DNA from: Bacteroidota bacterium
Lineage (GTDB): Bacteria; Bacteroidota; Bacteroidia; B-17B0; Aurantibacillaceae
Assembly (NCBI GenBank): GCA_021155905.1
Contig: JAJNBG010000004.1
Coordinates: forward strand, 117,780 to 181,779
Direction of reading: 5' to 3'
Length of the DNA stretch: 64,000 nt
The stretch's first letter is position 1. The number at the start of each line of letters is the position of its first letter. The notes below the pieces were generated by a model. It did no database searches. It saw only the letters and a program-made list of their open reading frames with translations, and was not told the DNA's origin. Positions 25,572 through 34,308 of the stretch are shown piece after piece. The position numbers and the translations under genes are program-made.

Positions 25572-26558
25572 ATGAAAAGTAAAGCACAAAAACAAGGTGT
25601 CACTCGCAGAAAGAAAGCAGTGTCAGGAATTTCACAATTGCTCAGAGATGGATCTGAGCAGCGAAACAGGAGAAACGATTATTCCAGCGAAAGACGCTCG
25701 GATACCAACGATGGCCGAAGACGATATACTGATAATCAACCATCTAATCGCAATCAGGATGAACATAACCGGGTAGGATATTCTTCCTGGAATGACAATG
25801 AGGGATTCAACGAGGAGGTATCGTACGATCGTTTCAATGATTATGCCTCACACAGAGATCAATTTACTCCACGGCAATTGCGTTATGGAAATGTGGATGG
25901 TAATTTTTACAACTATATGCAGCGGAATGGTGGCAGGGGAAATGAAATTTCTGATGACCGTGACCAATTCCGGAACGACGTGCGGGAAAGAAATCATCAA
26001 GGCTCTCAGAATGACCGTAGAATGAACAGCGGAAGGGAGTTTGATCATGATTATCAGGGGCGTTTTAATGAACATGGACGCAACTCTTATGGCGAACATC
26101 CCGACAGCGGTGGCGCTGAAGAATACCACGGCAGCAATAAAAGACATCCCGGGCTCGTTGGTCATAACGATTCTTACGAAGGACAGTATAGAGAGTTTAA
26201 CAGGAACAGAAACTATTCTCGCCGTGATGACGTGTATGAAGAAGACGAATATGATAACAGGCGTCAACACGATGCCCGTTTTGATGACGGGGAATATTTG
26301 AATCGTGGCCAGTATGAAAAACCATTTCATGGCAGGGATCATTATGATCCGGAACAAAATGAAGGAAATCAACGGTTTCGGGAAGAAAGAGATTATCGTC
26401 ATTCCTACAGAAATGACGGGTTTCAATCGTCAGGAAATACGGAAGGTTTTGGCATCAGAGGTAGAGAGCGACACGGCCAAGATTGGCTTGATGAAGATCA
26501 ATACCGCCGCGGTCATGCGCAGAGAAAAAACGGATACGGGAAATTCGGTTCAAGATAA
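25572..26558 (+). CDS. Long, highly disordered Arg/Asp/Asn/Gly/Tyr-rich protein
   Basis: 328 residues, almost no Leu, Ile, Val or Ala, and no hydrophobic core. A basic N-terminus (MKSKAQKQGVTRRKKAVSG) precedes ~300 residues rich in R, D, N, G, E, Y, H and S with many RD, NR, DR and YR pairs (for example RNYSRRDDVYEEDEYDNRR). No domain, signal peptide or exact repeat is visible. This composition resembles hydrophilins and phase-separating RNA-binding tails. The single clean frame, ATG start and terminator downstream argue it is a real gene. A stress or condensate role is inference. Confidence 0.75.
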   Translation: MKSKAQKQGVTRRKKAVSGISQLLRDGSEQRNRRNDYSSERRSDTNDGRRRYTDNQPSNRNQDEHNRVGYSSWNDNEGFNEEVSYDRFNDYASHRDQFTPRQLRYGNVDGNFYNYMQRNGGRGNEISDDRDQFRNDVRERNHQGSQNDRRMNSGREFDHDYQGRFNEHGRNSYGEHPDSGGAEEYHGSNKRHPGLVGHNDSYEGQYREFNRNRNYSRRDDVYEEDEYDNRRQHDARFDDGEYLNRGQYEKPFHGRDHYDPEQNEGNQRFREERDYRHSYRNDGFQSSGNTEGFGIRGRERHGQDWLDEDQYRRGHAQRKNGYGKFGSR

Positions 26559-26586
26559 TTTCTTTGATCTAACATAGTATATTGAA

Positions 26587-26617
26587 AGACGCTGTCAGGT
26601 AAGCCAACAGCGTTTTT
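26587..26617 (+). terminator. Intrinsic terminator after the disordered-protein gene
   Basis: ACGCTGT (26589-26595) pairs perfectly with ACAGCGT (26607-26613), followed by TTTTT. Confidence 0.82.
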
Positions 26618-26668
26618 CATTATAAACGGTTTGTGTTAATTAAAAATGAGTTCAAAAATTAATCAGAT

Positions 26669-27118
26669 ATGGAACAAAAAGAACCAAAAGGAGAAAGGGT
26701 AAGAAAAGTAACTTCAGATAAGTCTAACAGTAAAATCGATCAATTCATTGTTGAGAATATCAACAAATACAGCGTAAGTTCTTCAACGATCTCTAAACGC
26801 ATTGTTGAACTTGATAAAATGTGGGATATTGAAAGGATCCTGGAAATTAATATGTCTGTTATTTCTTTAACAGGCATTGCGCTATCCATTTTTGTTAATG
26901 TTTACTGGTTAATACTACCATGCATTGTTTTGCTCTTTTTTGTACAACATGCCATTCAGGGATGGTGCCCGCCAATACCAATTTTCAGATCATTTAAGGT
27001 AAGAACCCGTCCGGAAATAGATCGTGAGAAATATGCTTTGAAGGCGTTACGCGGTGATTTCGCCGGGATTGAAAGCAACGAACCATACCAGGCTTTCAAT
27101 GCTGTTCGGAAAATTTAA
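26669..27118 (+). CDS. DUF2892 (YgaP-TM-like) membrane protein
   Basis: 149 residues. A hydrophilic N-terminus of ~60 residues precedes two membrane spans (ISLTGIALSIFVNVYW and ILPCIVLLFFVQHAIQ). GWCPPIPIFRSFKVRT, the family hallmark, follows, then RPEIDREKYALKALRGDF. Related proteins carry a rhodanese domain (YgaP) and are linked to sulfur chemistry; here only the membrane part exists. Ends before an intrinsic terminator. Confidence 0.85.
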   Translation: MEQKEPKGERVRKVTSDKSNSKIDQFIVENINKYSVSSSTISKRIVELDKMWDIERILEINMSVISLTGIALSIFVNVYWLILPCIVLLFFVQHAIQGWCPPIPIFRSFKVRTRPEIDREKYALKALRGDFAGIESNEPYQAFNAVRKI

Positions 27119-27143
27119 ACTTTTTCCCATTTTCCCGGAAAGC

Positions 27144-27174
27144 AAAAAGCCCTTCAATATTAAAGGGCTTTTCA
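27144..27174 (+). terminator. Intrinsic terminator after the DUF2892 gene
   Basis: AAAAGCCCTT (27145-27154) pairs with AAGGGCTTTT (27163-27172). Confidence 0.85.
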
Positions 27175-27272
27175 TACAACTTAAACAAACAAATCTTATG
27201 CAATCTAAATATATGGTATCAGTAATTAAAAAGTATTATATAAATATCAGAAAGCTGAAATTCTCAAATGAC

Positions 27273-27530
27273 TCAAGAAATACCCATCACTAAATCTATC
27301 TGATTAAGCAACTTACTTTTAATACCGGCAAAATTCTCAGGGTCTATATTTTTATGCGTATTCACGTATAAAAACAGCTCGTTCAGGTTCCGGTAGATCA
27401 TGATACTTTCGAAACTTAAGCTGAGATTTGTCTCTGTGAGAACCTTAGTTATAATGGATGATTGAGTGGATTCTAAATTAATGAGCGTTTCTTTTAAATT
27501 TAGAAGCTCTATTTGATCAGTAAGGTTCAT
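27273..27530 (-). CDS. Small hypothetical protein (85 aa)
   Basis: Not recognised. From the ATG at 27530 (MNLTDQIELLNLKETLI) the protein is helical, Leu/Ile/Asn-rich, with no Cys and no signal. An ATG at 27542 would leave almost no leader behind the -7 box at 27550-27557, so 27530 is preferred. Promoter and separation from neighbours support a real gene; function unknown. Confidence 0.55.
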   Translation of the reverse strand: MNLTDQIELLNLKETLINLESTQSSIITKVLTETNLSLSFESIMIYRNLNELFLYVNTHKNIDPENFAGIKSKLLNQIDLVMGIS

Positions 27531-27549
27531 AGGACAGGGCATGATTTTG

Positions 27550-27557
27550 CAAAAATA
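27550..27557 (-). promoter_or_regulatory. -7 box (TATTTTTG) for the small gene at 27273-27530
   Basis: Exact TAnnTTTG on the minus strand. No matching -33 element. Confidence 0.45.
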
Positions 27558-27626
27558 AAAGAATCATTATTTTTTTGTATTACATTTATCACCTGTATAT
27601 ATTTTATGTTATGAAAAATACAGGAC

Positions 27627-27863
27627 CTAGCAATCTATTACGCAGGCGATATTATAATTTCCTAGGCTATCGCTGCCACTGCTATTATCATTCTTACATT
27701 TTGCGTCAGCATTCTTCTCATTATCCCTGATAGTTTTAACAGAAAAATCCCGGGTATTGTTTCCAATGCTGTTATTATATACTTTCGAGCAGGTGCATTG
27801 GTAGTCTTTCTTACAAGAGGCCAGGGAAAAGGTTAATAAGAGGATTGAAAGAATGTACTTCAT
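27627..27863 (-). CDS. Small lipoprotein (78 aa)
   Basis: From the ATG at 27863: lipoprotein signal peptide with lipobox LASC (MKYILSILLLTFSLASCKKD; Cys at 17). The mature part of ~60 residues has four further Cys (YQCTCSKVY, DAKCKNDN, IACVIDC region), suggesting disulfides. KK follows the lipidated Cys. Similar tiny Cys lipoproteins with a QCTC motif occur in Bacteroidota with unknown roles. The frame extends upstream to 27941, but that would bury the signal peptide. Confidence 0.75.
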   Translation of the reverse strand: MKYILSILLLTFSLASCKKDYQCTCSKVYNNSIGNNTRDFSVKTIRDNEKNADAKCKNDNSSGSDSLGNYNIACVIDC

Positions 27864-28014
27864 TGGATTATCTGAGGTTAAACTATTATTTAATTTTAAG
27901 CTGACATTCAAAATGCAACAGTTCAGGGTGTATGTATGCATTCATCGGGTCCTGAACTGCCATGCCTCTCCAGTAGCATCGTTTTAGTGGTGGTTATTTT
28001 ATTAATGAATCATC

Positions 28015-28209
28015 TTATGCTTCCGGTACACTACTGCCGGCCAAATAATCTGAACCGTCTGACTTTCTCTTCATATAAATTGTACGGCGACAGTGCAGGC
28101 AAATGGTTTCACCGGTTTCTTTTTCAAGTGTCAGATGCTGATGGACACAATTGACATTTTTACTTATCTCCAGGAAAAACAAGCCCCGAAATTTATGTAA
28201 ACGCGCCAT
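28015..28209 (-). CDS. Small hypothetical protein with CxxH/CxxC motifs
   Basis: 64 residues from the ATG at 28209 (MARLHKFRGLFFLEISK). NCVHQHLTLEKETGETICLHC has a C-x2-H and a C-x2-C about 15 residues apart, suggesting a small zinc-binding finger, followed by a basic RRTIYMKRKSDG. A TAnnTTTG box lies upstream. A plus-strand frame overlapping it shows no comparable signals. Function unknown. Confidence 0.55.
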   Translation of the reverse strand: MARLHKFRGLFFLEISKNVNCVHQHLTLEKETGETICLHCRRTIYMKRKSDGSDYLAGSSVPEA

Positions 28210-28237
28210 AATATACATTTTGTACTAAAAAGCAGTG

Positions 28238-28245
28238 CAAATGTA
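28238..28245 (-). promoter_or_regulatory. -7 box (TACATTTG) for the small finger-like gene
   Basis: Exact TAnnTTTG on the minus strand about 30 bp upstream of the ATG at 28209. Confidence 0.45.
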
Positions 28246-28488
28246 CCATAAATATTAGATATTTTAGTTAAAGTGGATAAAATAGAAGACGAAACCTGAA
28301 TAATCTATCATTAATTGATATTGTTCAGTTAAATAAAAGACGCTTTAAGCTATTCAAAAGGCCTATTCAACCAATAAAGGAATTGTTCCAGAGCTTTATA
28401 ACTTACACTTGCTCTATAAATTAGAGCAAATGACCTGTGAACTGAACAGAGATTAATAGCAATATCAACCTTTTAAAATTCTTTTTTT

Positions 28489-28755
28489 ATGGCACTCAAT
28501 GTTACTTTTTTCAATCACCTATGCCTGTTTGATCAAATGGATATTATTCACAGGCATGGTGAATACATTACAACCATCAAGGAGTGTAAAAATATCATTA
28601 ACCTGCACCTTGTGGATGATGCATTTGTGGAAGTGTATTATCATGAAAAATACGCTAAAGTGCGTTTTGTAAGAGTGATTCATTTAAACGATAAGCGCTT
28701 TGACTTGTATAGTGATCAGGTCAATCTGGAGGACCTATATACTGCGAAAACCTGA
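28489..28755 (+). CDS. Hypothetical protein (88 aa)
   Basis: Not recognised. A small alpha/beta protein that begins MALNVTFFNHLCLFDQMD and carries VEVYYHEKYAKVRFVRVI, a likely beta hairpin. No metal or catalytic motif. It stands alone between two gene groups; ATG start after a T-rich leader. Confidence 0.6.
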   Translation: MALNVTFFNHLCLFDQMDIIHRHGEYITTIKECKNIINLHLVDDAFVEVYYHEKYAKVRFVRVIHLNDKRFDLYSDQVNLEDLYTAKT

Positions 28756-28794
28756 CCAATCGTATAGTCCATCACAACCAGAACACAACAGGCC

Positions 28795-29166
28795 CTAACA
28801 ATCTTTGCTTTGTTCCATCAGGGCAATGATCTTTTTGAGATAAGCATTTTCAGTTTCCAGAACCTGGTGCTGTTTCACCATGGCAGTGAATCTTTCGGGG
28901 TCGTTATTTTCACGATACCCTTCAGCATTAAAATGCTTAACATTTTTATGCACAAACTCCTTTTGAGCAGAGTATAATGAGAAAAAATCACAGTTTAGAA
29001 GTGTTCCGATTTTGTATAACAAGACCGTATCAATACTTTCCCGTTTGAAAATATCATAAATAACGTTTCTGCTTCTGTTAATTTGTCTTGCGAAATCGCT
29101 GACTGAAATGTTTTGTTGGTATAATTCTTCTTTTATAATCGTACCGATGTGTATTGCATTAACCAA
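28795..29166 (-). CDS. HTH regulator with C-terminal coiled coil (paralogue 1)
   Basis: N-terminal XRE-like helix-turn-helix (VSDFARQINRSRNVIYDIF, ~22-40), a conserved middle NCDFFSLYSAQKEF, then a C-terminal coiled coil (TAMVKQHQVLETENAYLKKI). It is a tandem paralogue of the gene at 29337-29702: the first ~70 residues are largely the same and the tail has diverged. The start codon is TTG with a GGAGG sequence 8 nt upstream, unusual for this lineage. Target unknown. Confidence 0.85.
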   Translation of the reverse strand: MVNAIHIGTIIKEELYQQNISVSDFARQINRSRNVIYDIFKRESIDTVLLYKIGTLLNCDFFSLYSAQKEFVHKNVKHFNAEGYRENNDPERFTAMVKQHQVLETENAYLKKIIALMEQSKDC

Positions 29167-29174
29167 AGTTAAAG

Positions 29175-29179
29175 CCTCC
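29175..29179 (-). promoter_or_regulatory. Shine-Dalgarno GGAGG deciding a TTG start
   Basis: GGAGG with an 8-nt gap to TTG 29166. It supports the non-ATG start of the HTH paralogue. Good Shine-Dalgarno sites are rare in this window. Confidence 0.6.
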
Positions 29180-29336
29180 GTATTAGTTTATTTTTTTTGT
29201 ATTTAAAGCGTTAGATTAATTTGTTACGCTCTTCTTAAAGTGCTTTCACATTTTGAGTCTACAAATTTAAAGAAAAAAAAGAAGCTTGGAATTTCCTTTA
29301 ACAATCATTAAGACTAAGAAAACGTACTCAATGGTC

Positions 29337-29702
29337 TTATTTTTCTTTTTTGTACTCCAACAGAGTGATTATCTTTTTGAGATACATAATTTCGGCTTCC
29401 AGCATCTTGTTTTTCTGCAGGATATGAGAAAGTTGTTCCGAGTAATAATTGACATTGTGACCATTGGCGTGAAAATGCTTAATGTGATCAGGTGTAAGAT
29501 CCTTTTGAGTTGAGTATAATGAGAAAAAGTCGCAGTTTAGAGCCTTGCCGATTGTATAAAGTAAACCTGTATCAACACTTTCCCTTTCAAAAATGTCGTA
29601 AATGACATTTCTGCTTTTGCCAATCTTTTTTGCGAAATCGCTTACAGAAATGTCCTGCAAATGCAGTTCCTCTTTAATTCTTTTACCGATGTGAATCGCC
29701 AT
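29337..29702 (-). CDS. HTH regulator with C-terminal coiled coil (paralogue 2)
   Basis: 121 residues, start ATG (MAIHIGKRIKEELHLQ). Helix-turn-helix VSDFAKKIGKSRNVIYDIFE, shared block NCDFFSLYSTQKD, and a C-terminal leucine-rich coiled coil (KNKMLEAEIMYLKKIITLLE) likely to dimerise. It lies 170 bp upstream of paralogue 1 in the same direction. Heterodimers or cross-regulation are possible but not shown. Confidence 0.87.
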   Translation of the reverse strand: MAIHIGKRIKEELHLQDISVSDFAKKIGKSRNVIYDIFERESVDTGLLYTIGKALNCDFFSLYSTQKDLTPDHIKHFHANGHNVNYYSEQLSHILQKNKMLEAEIMYLKKIITLLEYKKEK

Positions 29703-29933
29703 AATAAAAAGTTAATTTAAACAAGGATTTTAATTACTCCCGGTTGTTAACTTTTAAAATGTCCCAAACTATATTGAGATTGTAAAGAAAGAGTTACCGG
29801 AACAAGGTAAAAAAAAATACGTTCATTGCCTATTTTTTAACATATAGGAAATATGCAACCCTCATATATTTTAAATTTAATATTATTGCCATAAATTGTA
29901 GTACAAAAGCAGAATAGCTAAAAAAGAACAACG

Positions 29934-30296
29934 ATGAGACTAAATTATCAAGTTACACCAATCTTTCAGGATAAAACCATTACCATGCCGTTTGCAGAGC
30001 CTATCGTTCTTAAAGGGACCAGAGAAGACAAAAATTACGCCTTTATATTTACTCATGGTGGTGAAAACTATTATATTTTCGTGACACTTGAACAAGGTGT
30101 TATCAATCACAATCTGCCCAATGAATTAGAGCACGCTTTCAAACAATTATTAATTGAATCAGTAAATAAATATTGCGAAAGTTCCAGGCAAGGACTTCCA
30201 GATAATGTTTTTATAACACAACTGAAGAAGAATGCTTCGCGTTGGCGAGCCAACGATATCACAACGAATAGTGGTTTAGAGCAACCAGGAATTTAG
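29934..30296 (+). CDS. Hypothetical protein (120 aa)
   Basis: Not recognised. The N-terminal ~65 residues look like a small beta sandwich (LNYQVTPIFQDKTITMPF, KNYAFIFTHGGENYYIFVTL). A helix follows (NELEHAFKQLLIESVNKYC), then a polar tail. No signal peptide or metal motif. It is divergent from the HTH pair, so it could be under their control; this is inference. Confidence 0.6.
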   Translation: MRLNYQVTPIFQDKTITMPFAEPIVLKGTREDKNYAFIFTHGGENYYIFVTLEQGVINHNLPNELEHAFKQLLIESVNKYCESSRQGLPDNVFITQLKKNASRWRANDITTNSGLEQPGI

Positions 30297-30401
30297 AGAT
30301 GTTGTCCCATTTAAGTTATTCATAAAGCAGGTCAGAGCTAGCCGTTCAAAGACTCGGTTACCAAGTATATTTCGAACGGATAAAGTCAGCATATCGGATT
30401 G

Positions 30402-31340
30402 TTAAGGCTCCCTCCGCAGCGGTAACGTGGAACACCGGAGTAAACCTCCTAGCTTGGATATTTCTTTGAAGTTAACCTCTATCGTCGTAAATCCTCTCGC
30501 TTTTAACCAATAATTCAAATCAATAAATTCTCTTTCAATAATAACCGTATGGGGGTTAATGGAAAAAACATTGGCGCACATGGCAACGAACTGCCAGGTA
30601 TTGGGTTTGAAAATATTGGACTTCTGCATTTGCAGGTGTTCATATAGTTTCGAAACGTTTTTAATACCGCGTTCATATACAATCGCGCAGTTTTTGCCAA
30701 GAGGATTGAAAACACAGTCCAGGTGAAGCGAATGTTCCTGATAGTCGTTCTGATCAGCAACAATCTTTATCTGAATCACATTCCTTTTGCCGGCAAATCT
30801 TTTTTTTAGATACCTGTACGCTTTTGTGTTGGTTCGTTGGCTCAGCCCGACAAATATTGTGTCATCGGTGAGAATGACGTCTCCTCCCTCAATGTTGATT
30901 CCCTTTTCTTTCGAGAGATCTATTGTTTTAACGGGTCCCAAATGATCAAGTAAATAAGAAATCCCCTGAATTTCCTTTTTTCTGCCTTCTACCATAGGAC
31001 AAAGAAATAATTCGTCGCCGATAACAAAACCAAGGTCCCTGGTGAACAGCTGTGTTTTTTTTTGCAGGTTGATCGGTCTGAAAACCTTAATGCCGTTTTC
31101 AATAAGTACTCTTTCAAAATCATTAATATTATTCAGAAGGCTAGCACGACTTGGATAAGTACCATGATCGAGATGAAATTCCGTTTTTGGATTACCAGAG
31201 CCGGGATCACCGGGATCAGTGCCAATGCCCAGAATAACGGAATCCAGAGCTGATGTTTCATTATTCACCTGAAGTGTTACGGGCATATCAGTAATTGTTT
31301 CTGATGACTTAAAAGTTTGACATTTGGTTTGGTAATTCAA
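30402..31340 (-). CDS. DDAH/arginine deiminase-like amidinohydrolase
   Basis: Pentein-fold enzyme likely to hydrolyse arginine or methylarginine to citrulline. Signature pieces: QLFTRDLGFVIGDELFL (substrate Asp), GINIEGGDVILTDDTIFVG, the catalytic His in EHSLHLDCVFNPLG, and the nucleophilic Cys near the C-terminus in LGGLLRCSTLPLRRE. A second ATG at 31286 (MPVTLQVNNETSALD) may be the true start, as the first 18 residues lack family similarity. 312 aa. No arc operon partners nearby. Confidence 0.87.
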   Translation of the reverse strand: MNYQTKCQTFKSSETITDMPVTLQVNNETSALDSVILGIGTDPGDPGSGNPKTEFHLDHGTYPSRASLLNNINDFERVLIENGIKVFRPINLQKKTQLFTRDLGFVIGDELFLCPMVEGRKKEIQGISYLLDHLGPVKTIDLSKEKGINIEGGDVILTDDTIFVGLSQRTNTKAYRYLKKRFAGKRNVIQIKIVADQNDYQEHSLHLDCVFNPLGKNCAIVYERGIKNVSKLYEHLQMQKSNIFKPNTWQFVAMCANVFSINPHTVIIEREFIDLNYWLKARGFTTIEVNFKEISKLGGLLRCSTLPLRREP

Positions 31341-31664
31341 TTGACAGTATCATCGCTTCCGCTGTTGATATTTTCATGGAGATACCTGAATAATACGTAA
31401 TTTTTGACTTATCAAAAATATGCCATGGATTGGCGTTTTTCTTCAAAGTTCGTTCTGTCCGAAAAGTCAATCGCCATTCACTCTTTTTGCTATGCCCAAA
31501 AGAATTAAACCAGTATAAAAATGTAAGTTAAACTCCGTCCCTAAAAGTGGTTTTGGTTATCGTCAGGCGGTACTGATTTAAACGACGACAGCAAGGTTTC
31601 ATACAATCCGAAGAAAAAGAGAGGGTAATTAATTTTGATAAAACTTCCTTTAGAATGCTCTTTA
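31341..31664. other. Intergenic stretch without a recognised gene
   Basis: 324 bp between two minus-strand genes. No hairpin, promoter box or coding frame is convincing. Confidence 0.5.
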
Positions 31665-32663
31665 TTATTCCTTAGGCTTTACCGTAAAAAACCGATAGGA
31701 AATACCGGTTGTGACCTGATGTTGAGAAGCAACCTGGGTGCCATAAACGAACTGATAAAGAGGGAGCTCAGCCAGGGCATATATAGTTAGTAATTTATGA
31801 CTAAAACTTAGTTGCGGTACAAAAAATAGTTTCCGGCTTCCGGTCGATTTCACATCAATATTATATAAAGCAAGCATATCCACGTTTTTATCATACTTCA
31901 TTTTACTGATATGCTCACCCTTTACCTGCAAGACAACCCCGAGTTTCCTGAAAAAAGTTTTACCGACAAACAGTCCAATACTCGAATAGTCGCCAAATTT
32001 TTGGCCTAACGGGTTCCATCCTTTCTTAATGTATAAAGCATTGGCAAAGATTCTGAATTTACTTTTGGTATATTCCTGAAAAGCAAAACCGTAAAATATA
32101 AAGTCCTGAGAACCTGTCGTAGGTTGCACGGTAGGAGGTGAGGTGGTATAGTACTTTTGTCCGGTGGTTGGATTGGTATAGACAACTGTTGAGTCATTGT
32201 AAGTACCAATGGGAATTTTATATCCCATCCCCAATGTTATTTCGGTACGCTTTGCCTCGGTCGTTCTGTTTAAAATATCATAACGCGGAAAAATAATCAG
32301 ATCGCCAAAACCGGATGAGTTGATCGTATCAATTTTTCTCAGTCCGATCTGGGTCTTGTTCAGGAAATAGCCTGTTTCAACAGATATGGTTAAATCCTTC
32401 GTTACACCATATGCCAGGCGGCCATAAAGATAGTTGCTGGATAAATTATCAAATAACCTGGCGGTGTCACGTTCGCCAACTAAAAACCGGTTTGAACTTA
32501 AATACTGGTAGTTAACTGAAACCTCCGCTTGCCGGTCCTGTAATACACCCTGTGATGCGCCACCGGCAATCGGACTGCCGCTGCCACCCGAACAACAGCC
32601 CTGAGAAATCATTTCACCGGAAAGAACAAAAAAGAGAACGGTGCTTATTAAAAATCGCGTCAT
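31665..32663 (-). CDS. Outer-membrane beta-barrel protein
   Basis: 332 residues with signal peptide (FLISTVLFFVLSGEMISQ). Then a short GCCSGGSGSPIAGG segment and a series of alternating amphipathic strands ending in an aromatic residue (GISYRFFTVKPKE). Repeated YG and YL turns suit a barrel of about 12-14 strands. The CC-Gly segment occurs in Bacteroidota barrels found beside redoxin genes, as here. Possibly a small-molecule or metal channel. It follows the redoxin-T9SS gene by 32 bp and is probably its operon partner. Confidence 0.78.
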   Translation of the reverse strand: MTRFLISTVLFFVLSGEMISQGCCSGGSGSPIAGGASQGVLQDRQAEVSVNYQYLSSNRFLVGERDTARLFDNLSSNYLYGRLAYGVTKDLTISVETGYFLNKTQIGLRKIDTINSSGFGDLIIFPRYDILNRTTEAKRTEITLGMGYKIPIGTYNDSTVVYTNPTTGQKYYTTSPPTVQPTTGSQDFIFYGFAFQEYTKSKFRIFANALYIKKGWNPLGQKFGDYSSIGLFVGKTFFRKLGVVLQVKGEHISKMKYDKNVDMLALYNIDVKSTGSRKLFFVPQLSFSHKLLTIYALAELPLYQFVYGTQVASQHQVTTGISYRFFTVKPKE

Positions 32664-32695
32664 GAAAGATGTCTTTTCCGGAATTTTTAGAATAA

Positions 32696-33472
32696 CTATT
32701 CGGCGATTATCAATTTAATATAGTCAGTTTTGGAATCTGCCTTCAGATGAATAAAGTATTGTCCCGCAGCTAAACCGCTTACATCTATTGTTTGCAGATG
32801 TTTTCCAATTGCCTGCTGATCGTTTAAGACGCTCATAGCCAAATCCCCTTTGGTATTAAATATTTCAATCGCTACCGGAGAACTCGTTTTCAATTCGTAA
32901 GAAATAGTTGCTTTCATATCCTTTACCGGATTTGGAAAAAGAGATAATTTGAAATTGTCAACAGAGTATTCTTTCACACCAACCGCTGCTACCAATGCAC
33001 TATTAATGGCCGAGTTGAAGGCGGCCACATCCATGCCATTCTGATTATAAAATATTGTATGATTCGGTCCACCAAAGACGAGGATCTTTGGCATTCCACC
33101 CGCTCCATAGGGTGTTTCAACAACGGCCGTATTTGAAAATTTAGTAACGCTGCCCAATCCATTGGTGTTACACCAGGTGGTCAGAGAGGCACAACTTGTG
33201 TTTCCGTAATCATCAGCTATATAAAACAGAACCTTTCCAGGGTTTGAAGATGAATAGTTCTGAACCTCATTATAGGCCGATAGAGTAGGGCCAATACAGG
33301 AAGCGCAAGGCATCACAAAGGAAATCACAACCACTTTGCCGGCATTAAGTTCGGTAAATAAATCATGATTAGTTCCTGCACAATCATTACAATTAAAATT
33401 TGTTGCAGTTTGAGCCACCATAAACCGGGCCGTTAACAACAATATGGCGATAAACAGTTTCGTTTTTTTCAT
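32696..33472 (-). CDS. Secreted redoxin-like protein with T9SS sorting domain
   Basis: 258 residues with signal peptide (FIAILLLTARFMVAQ). The thioredoxin-like domain (~22-165) has the redox pair in VISFVMPCASCIGPTLSAY (C-A-S-C) and the cis-Pro region GGMPKILVF. Further Cys (NCNDCAG, NTSCASLTTWCN) may form structural disulfides or bind metal. C-terminal T9SS type A domain (KLSLFPNPVKDMKATISY to QYFIHLKADSK). A surface redox or metal-handling role with the adjacent barrel is inferred. Confidence 0.85.
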   Translation of the reverse strand: MKKTKLFIAILLLTARFMVAQTATNFNCNDCAGTNHDLFTELNAGKVVVISFVMPCASCIGPTLSAYNEVQNYSSSNPGKVLFYIADDYGNTSCASLTTWCNTNGLGSVTKFSNTAVVETPYGAGGMPKILVFGGPNHTIFYNQNGMDVAAFNSAINSALVAAVGVKEYSVDNFKLSLFPNPVKDMKATISYELKTSSPVAIEIFNTKGDLAMSVLNDQQAIGKHLQTIDVSGLAAGQYFIHLKADSKTDYIKLIIAE

Positions 33473-33597
33473 GATTCAAAATTTATGTGAAGATAGATTA
33501 TTTAGGGTAAATTTATTCCTTATGAACTATAATTTAGCCATAAAATTGGAATTCTAAATTTTAACACAGGTTAAGCATATTATTTATATTATGTTCT

Positions 33598-34281
33598 TTA
33601 TTTGCAGGTACAATTGGGCTTCAGGCACTGCACCAGGATTTGTTGCGCCGCTTTAGATGACATTAAAATAGCTTCTTTGGTCTTATTGCCAAGCTTTAAG
33701 GTATCATCATAGGAATTAATCTGTTCCACTATCAGCTTATCATTTAAGCTGATATTCAGTTCAGTCAGGTAATTTAAAAATACCTCACTGTGCTCACTGA
33801 CACCCAGAACTACACACTTGCAACCCTTAATACTTTGAGATAACGGACGCCTGTCTGACTTAGGCAGTTTTCCCTGCTTGTTAGGAATAGGGTCGCCATG
33901 AGGATCAAAATCGGGATTACCGATCACGTCATAGATGCGGTCGATCAATTTATCGGAATTGATATGTTCAAGCTGTTCTGCAATTTCATGTACTTCTGTC
34001 CAGCTGAATTTTAATTGTTTATATAAATAGGTTTCCCAAATTCTATGTCTCCTTACAATATTAAGTGCGACTTCGTTTCCCTTCGGGGTTAATTTGGCAC
34101 CGTCAAATTTATTATACGTAACATATTCTTTTTTTACCAGGATGGCGAGTTTTTCAAGTACAGTAGGCGGTTTCACCTCGAGCCAGTTGGCAATATCCGT
34201 TGGACTTACGGGCCTGGTTTTATCGTGGTTAGCCAATTGGTAAATCGCTTTCAAATAATTTTCTTCCCGGTATGTTTTCAT
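33598..34281 (-). CDS. DtxR/MntR-family metal-dependent regulator
   Basis: 227 aa. Winged HTH (TDIANWLEVKPPTVLEKLAILVKK, starting ~27), dimerisation/metal domain (LNIVRRHRIWETYLYKQL, then EVHEIAEQLEHINSDKLIDRI), then GNPDFDPHGDPIPN and a C-terminal FeoA/SH3-like domain. E, H and D ligand positions of the family are present, so Fe(II) or Mn(II) sensing is expected. It ends in a short Cys tail (CLKPNCTCK). A near-consensus DtxR-box lies in the 76-bp gap to the divergent TonB receptor, which it probably represses when metal is plentiful. Confidence 0.93.
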   Translation of the reverse strand: MKTYREENYLKAIYQLANHDKTRPVSPTDIANWLEVKPPTVLEKLAILVKKEYVTYNKFDGAKLTPKGNEVALNIVRRHRIWETYLYKQLKFSWTEVHEIAEQLEHINSDKLIDRIYDVIGNPDFDPHGDPIPNKQGKLPKSDRRPLSQSIKGCKCVVLGVSEHSEVFLNYLTELNISLNDKLIVEQINSYDDTLKLGNKTKEAILMSSKAAQQILVQCLKPNCTCK

Positions 34282-34308
34282 GTGATAAATATAAGGATAT
34301 TTTATATT

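Noticed and set aside
25848..26426. Hydrophobic 192-codon minus-strand frame inside the disordered-protein gene
   Set aside because: Reverse reading of codons rich in GAT, AAT and CGT produces Ile/Val/Phe-rich sequence by chance; no promoter or family signature.
27936..28154. 72-codon plus-strand frame
   Set aside because: Overlaps the better supported minus-strand finger-like gene; no promoter box.
29286..29513. 75-codon plus-strand frame opposite the second HTH gene
   Set aside because: Antisense shadow of a clearly coding gene.
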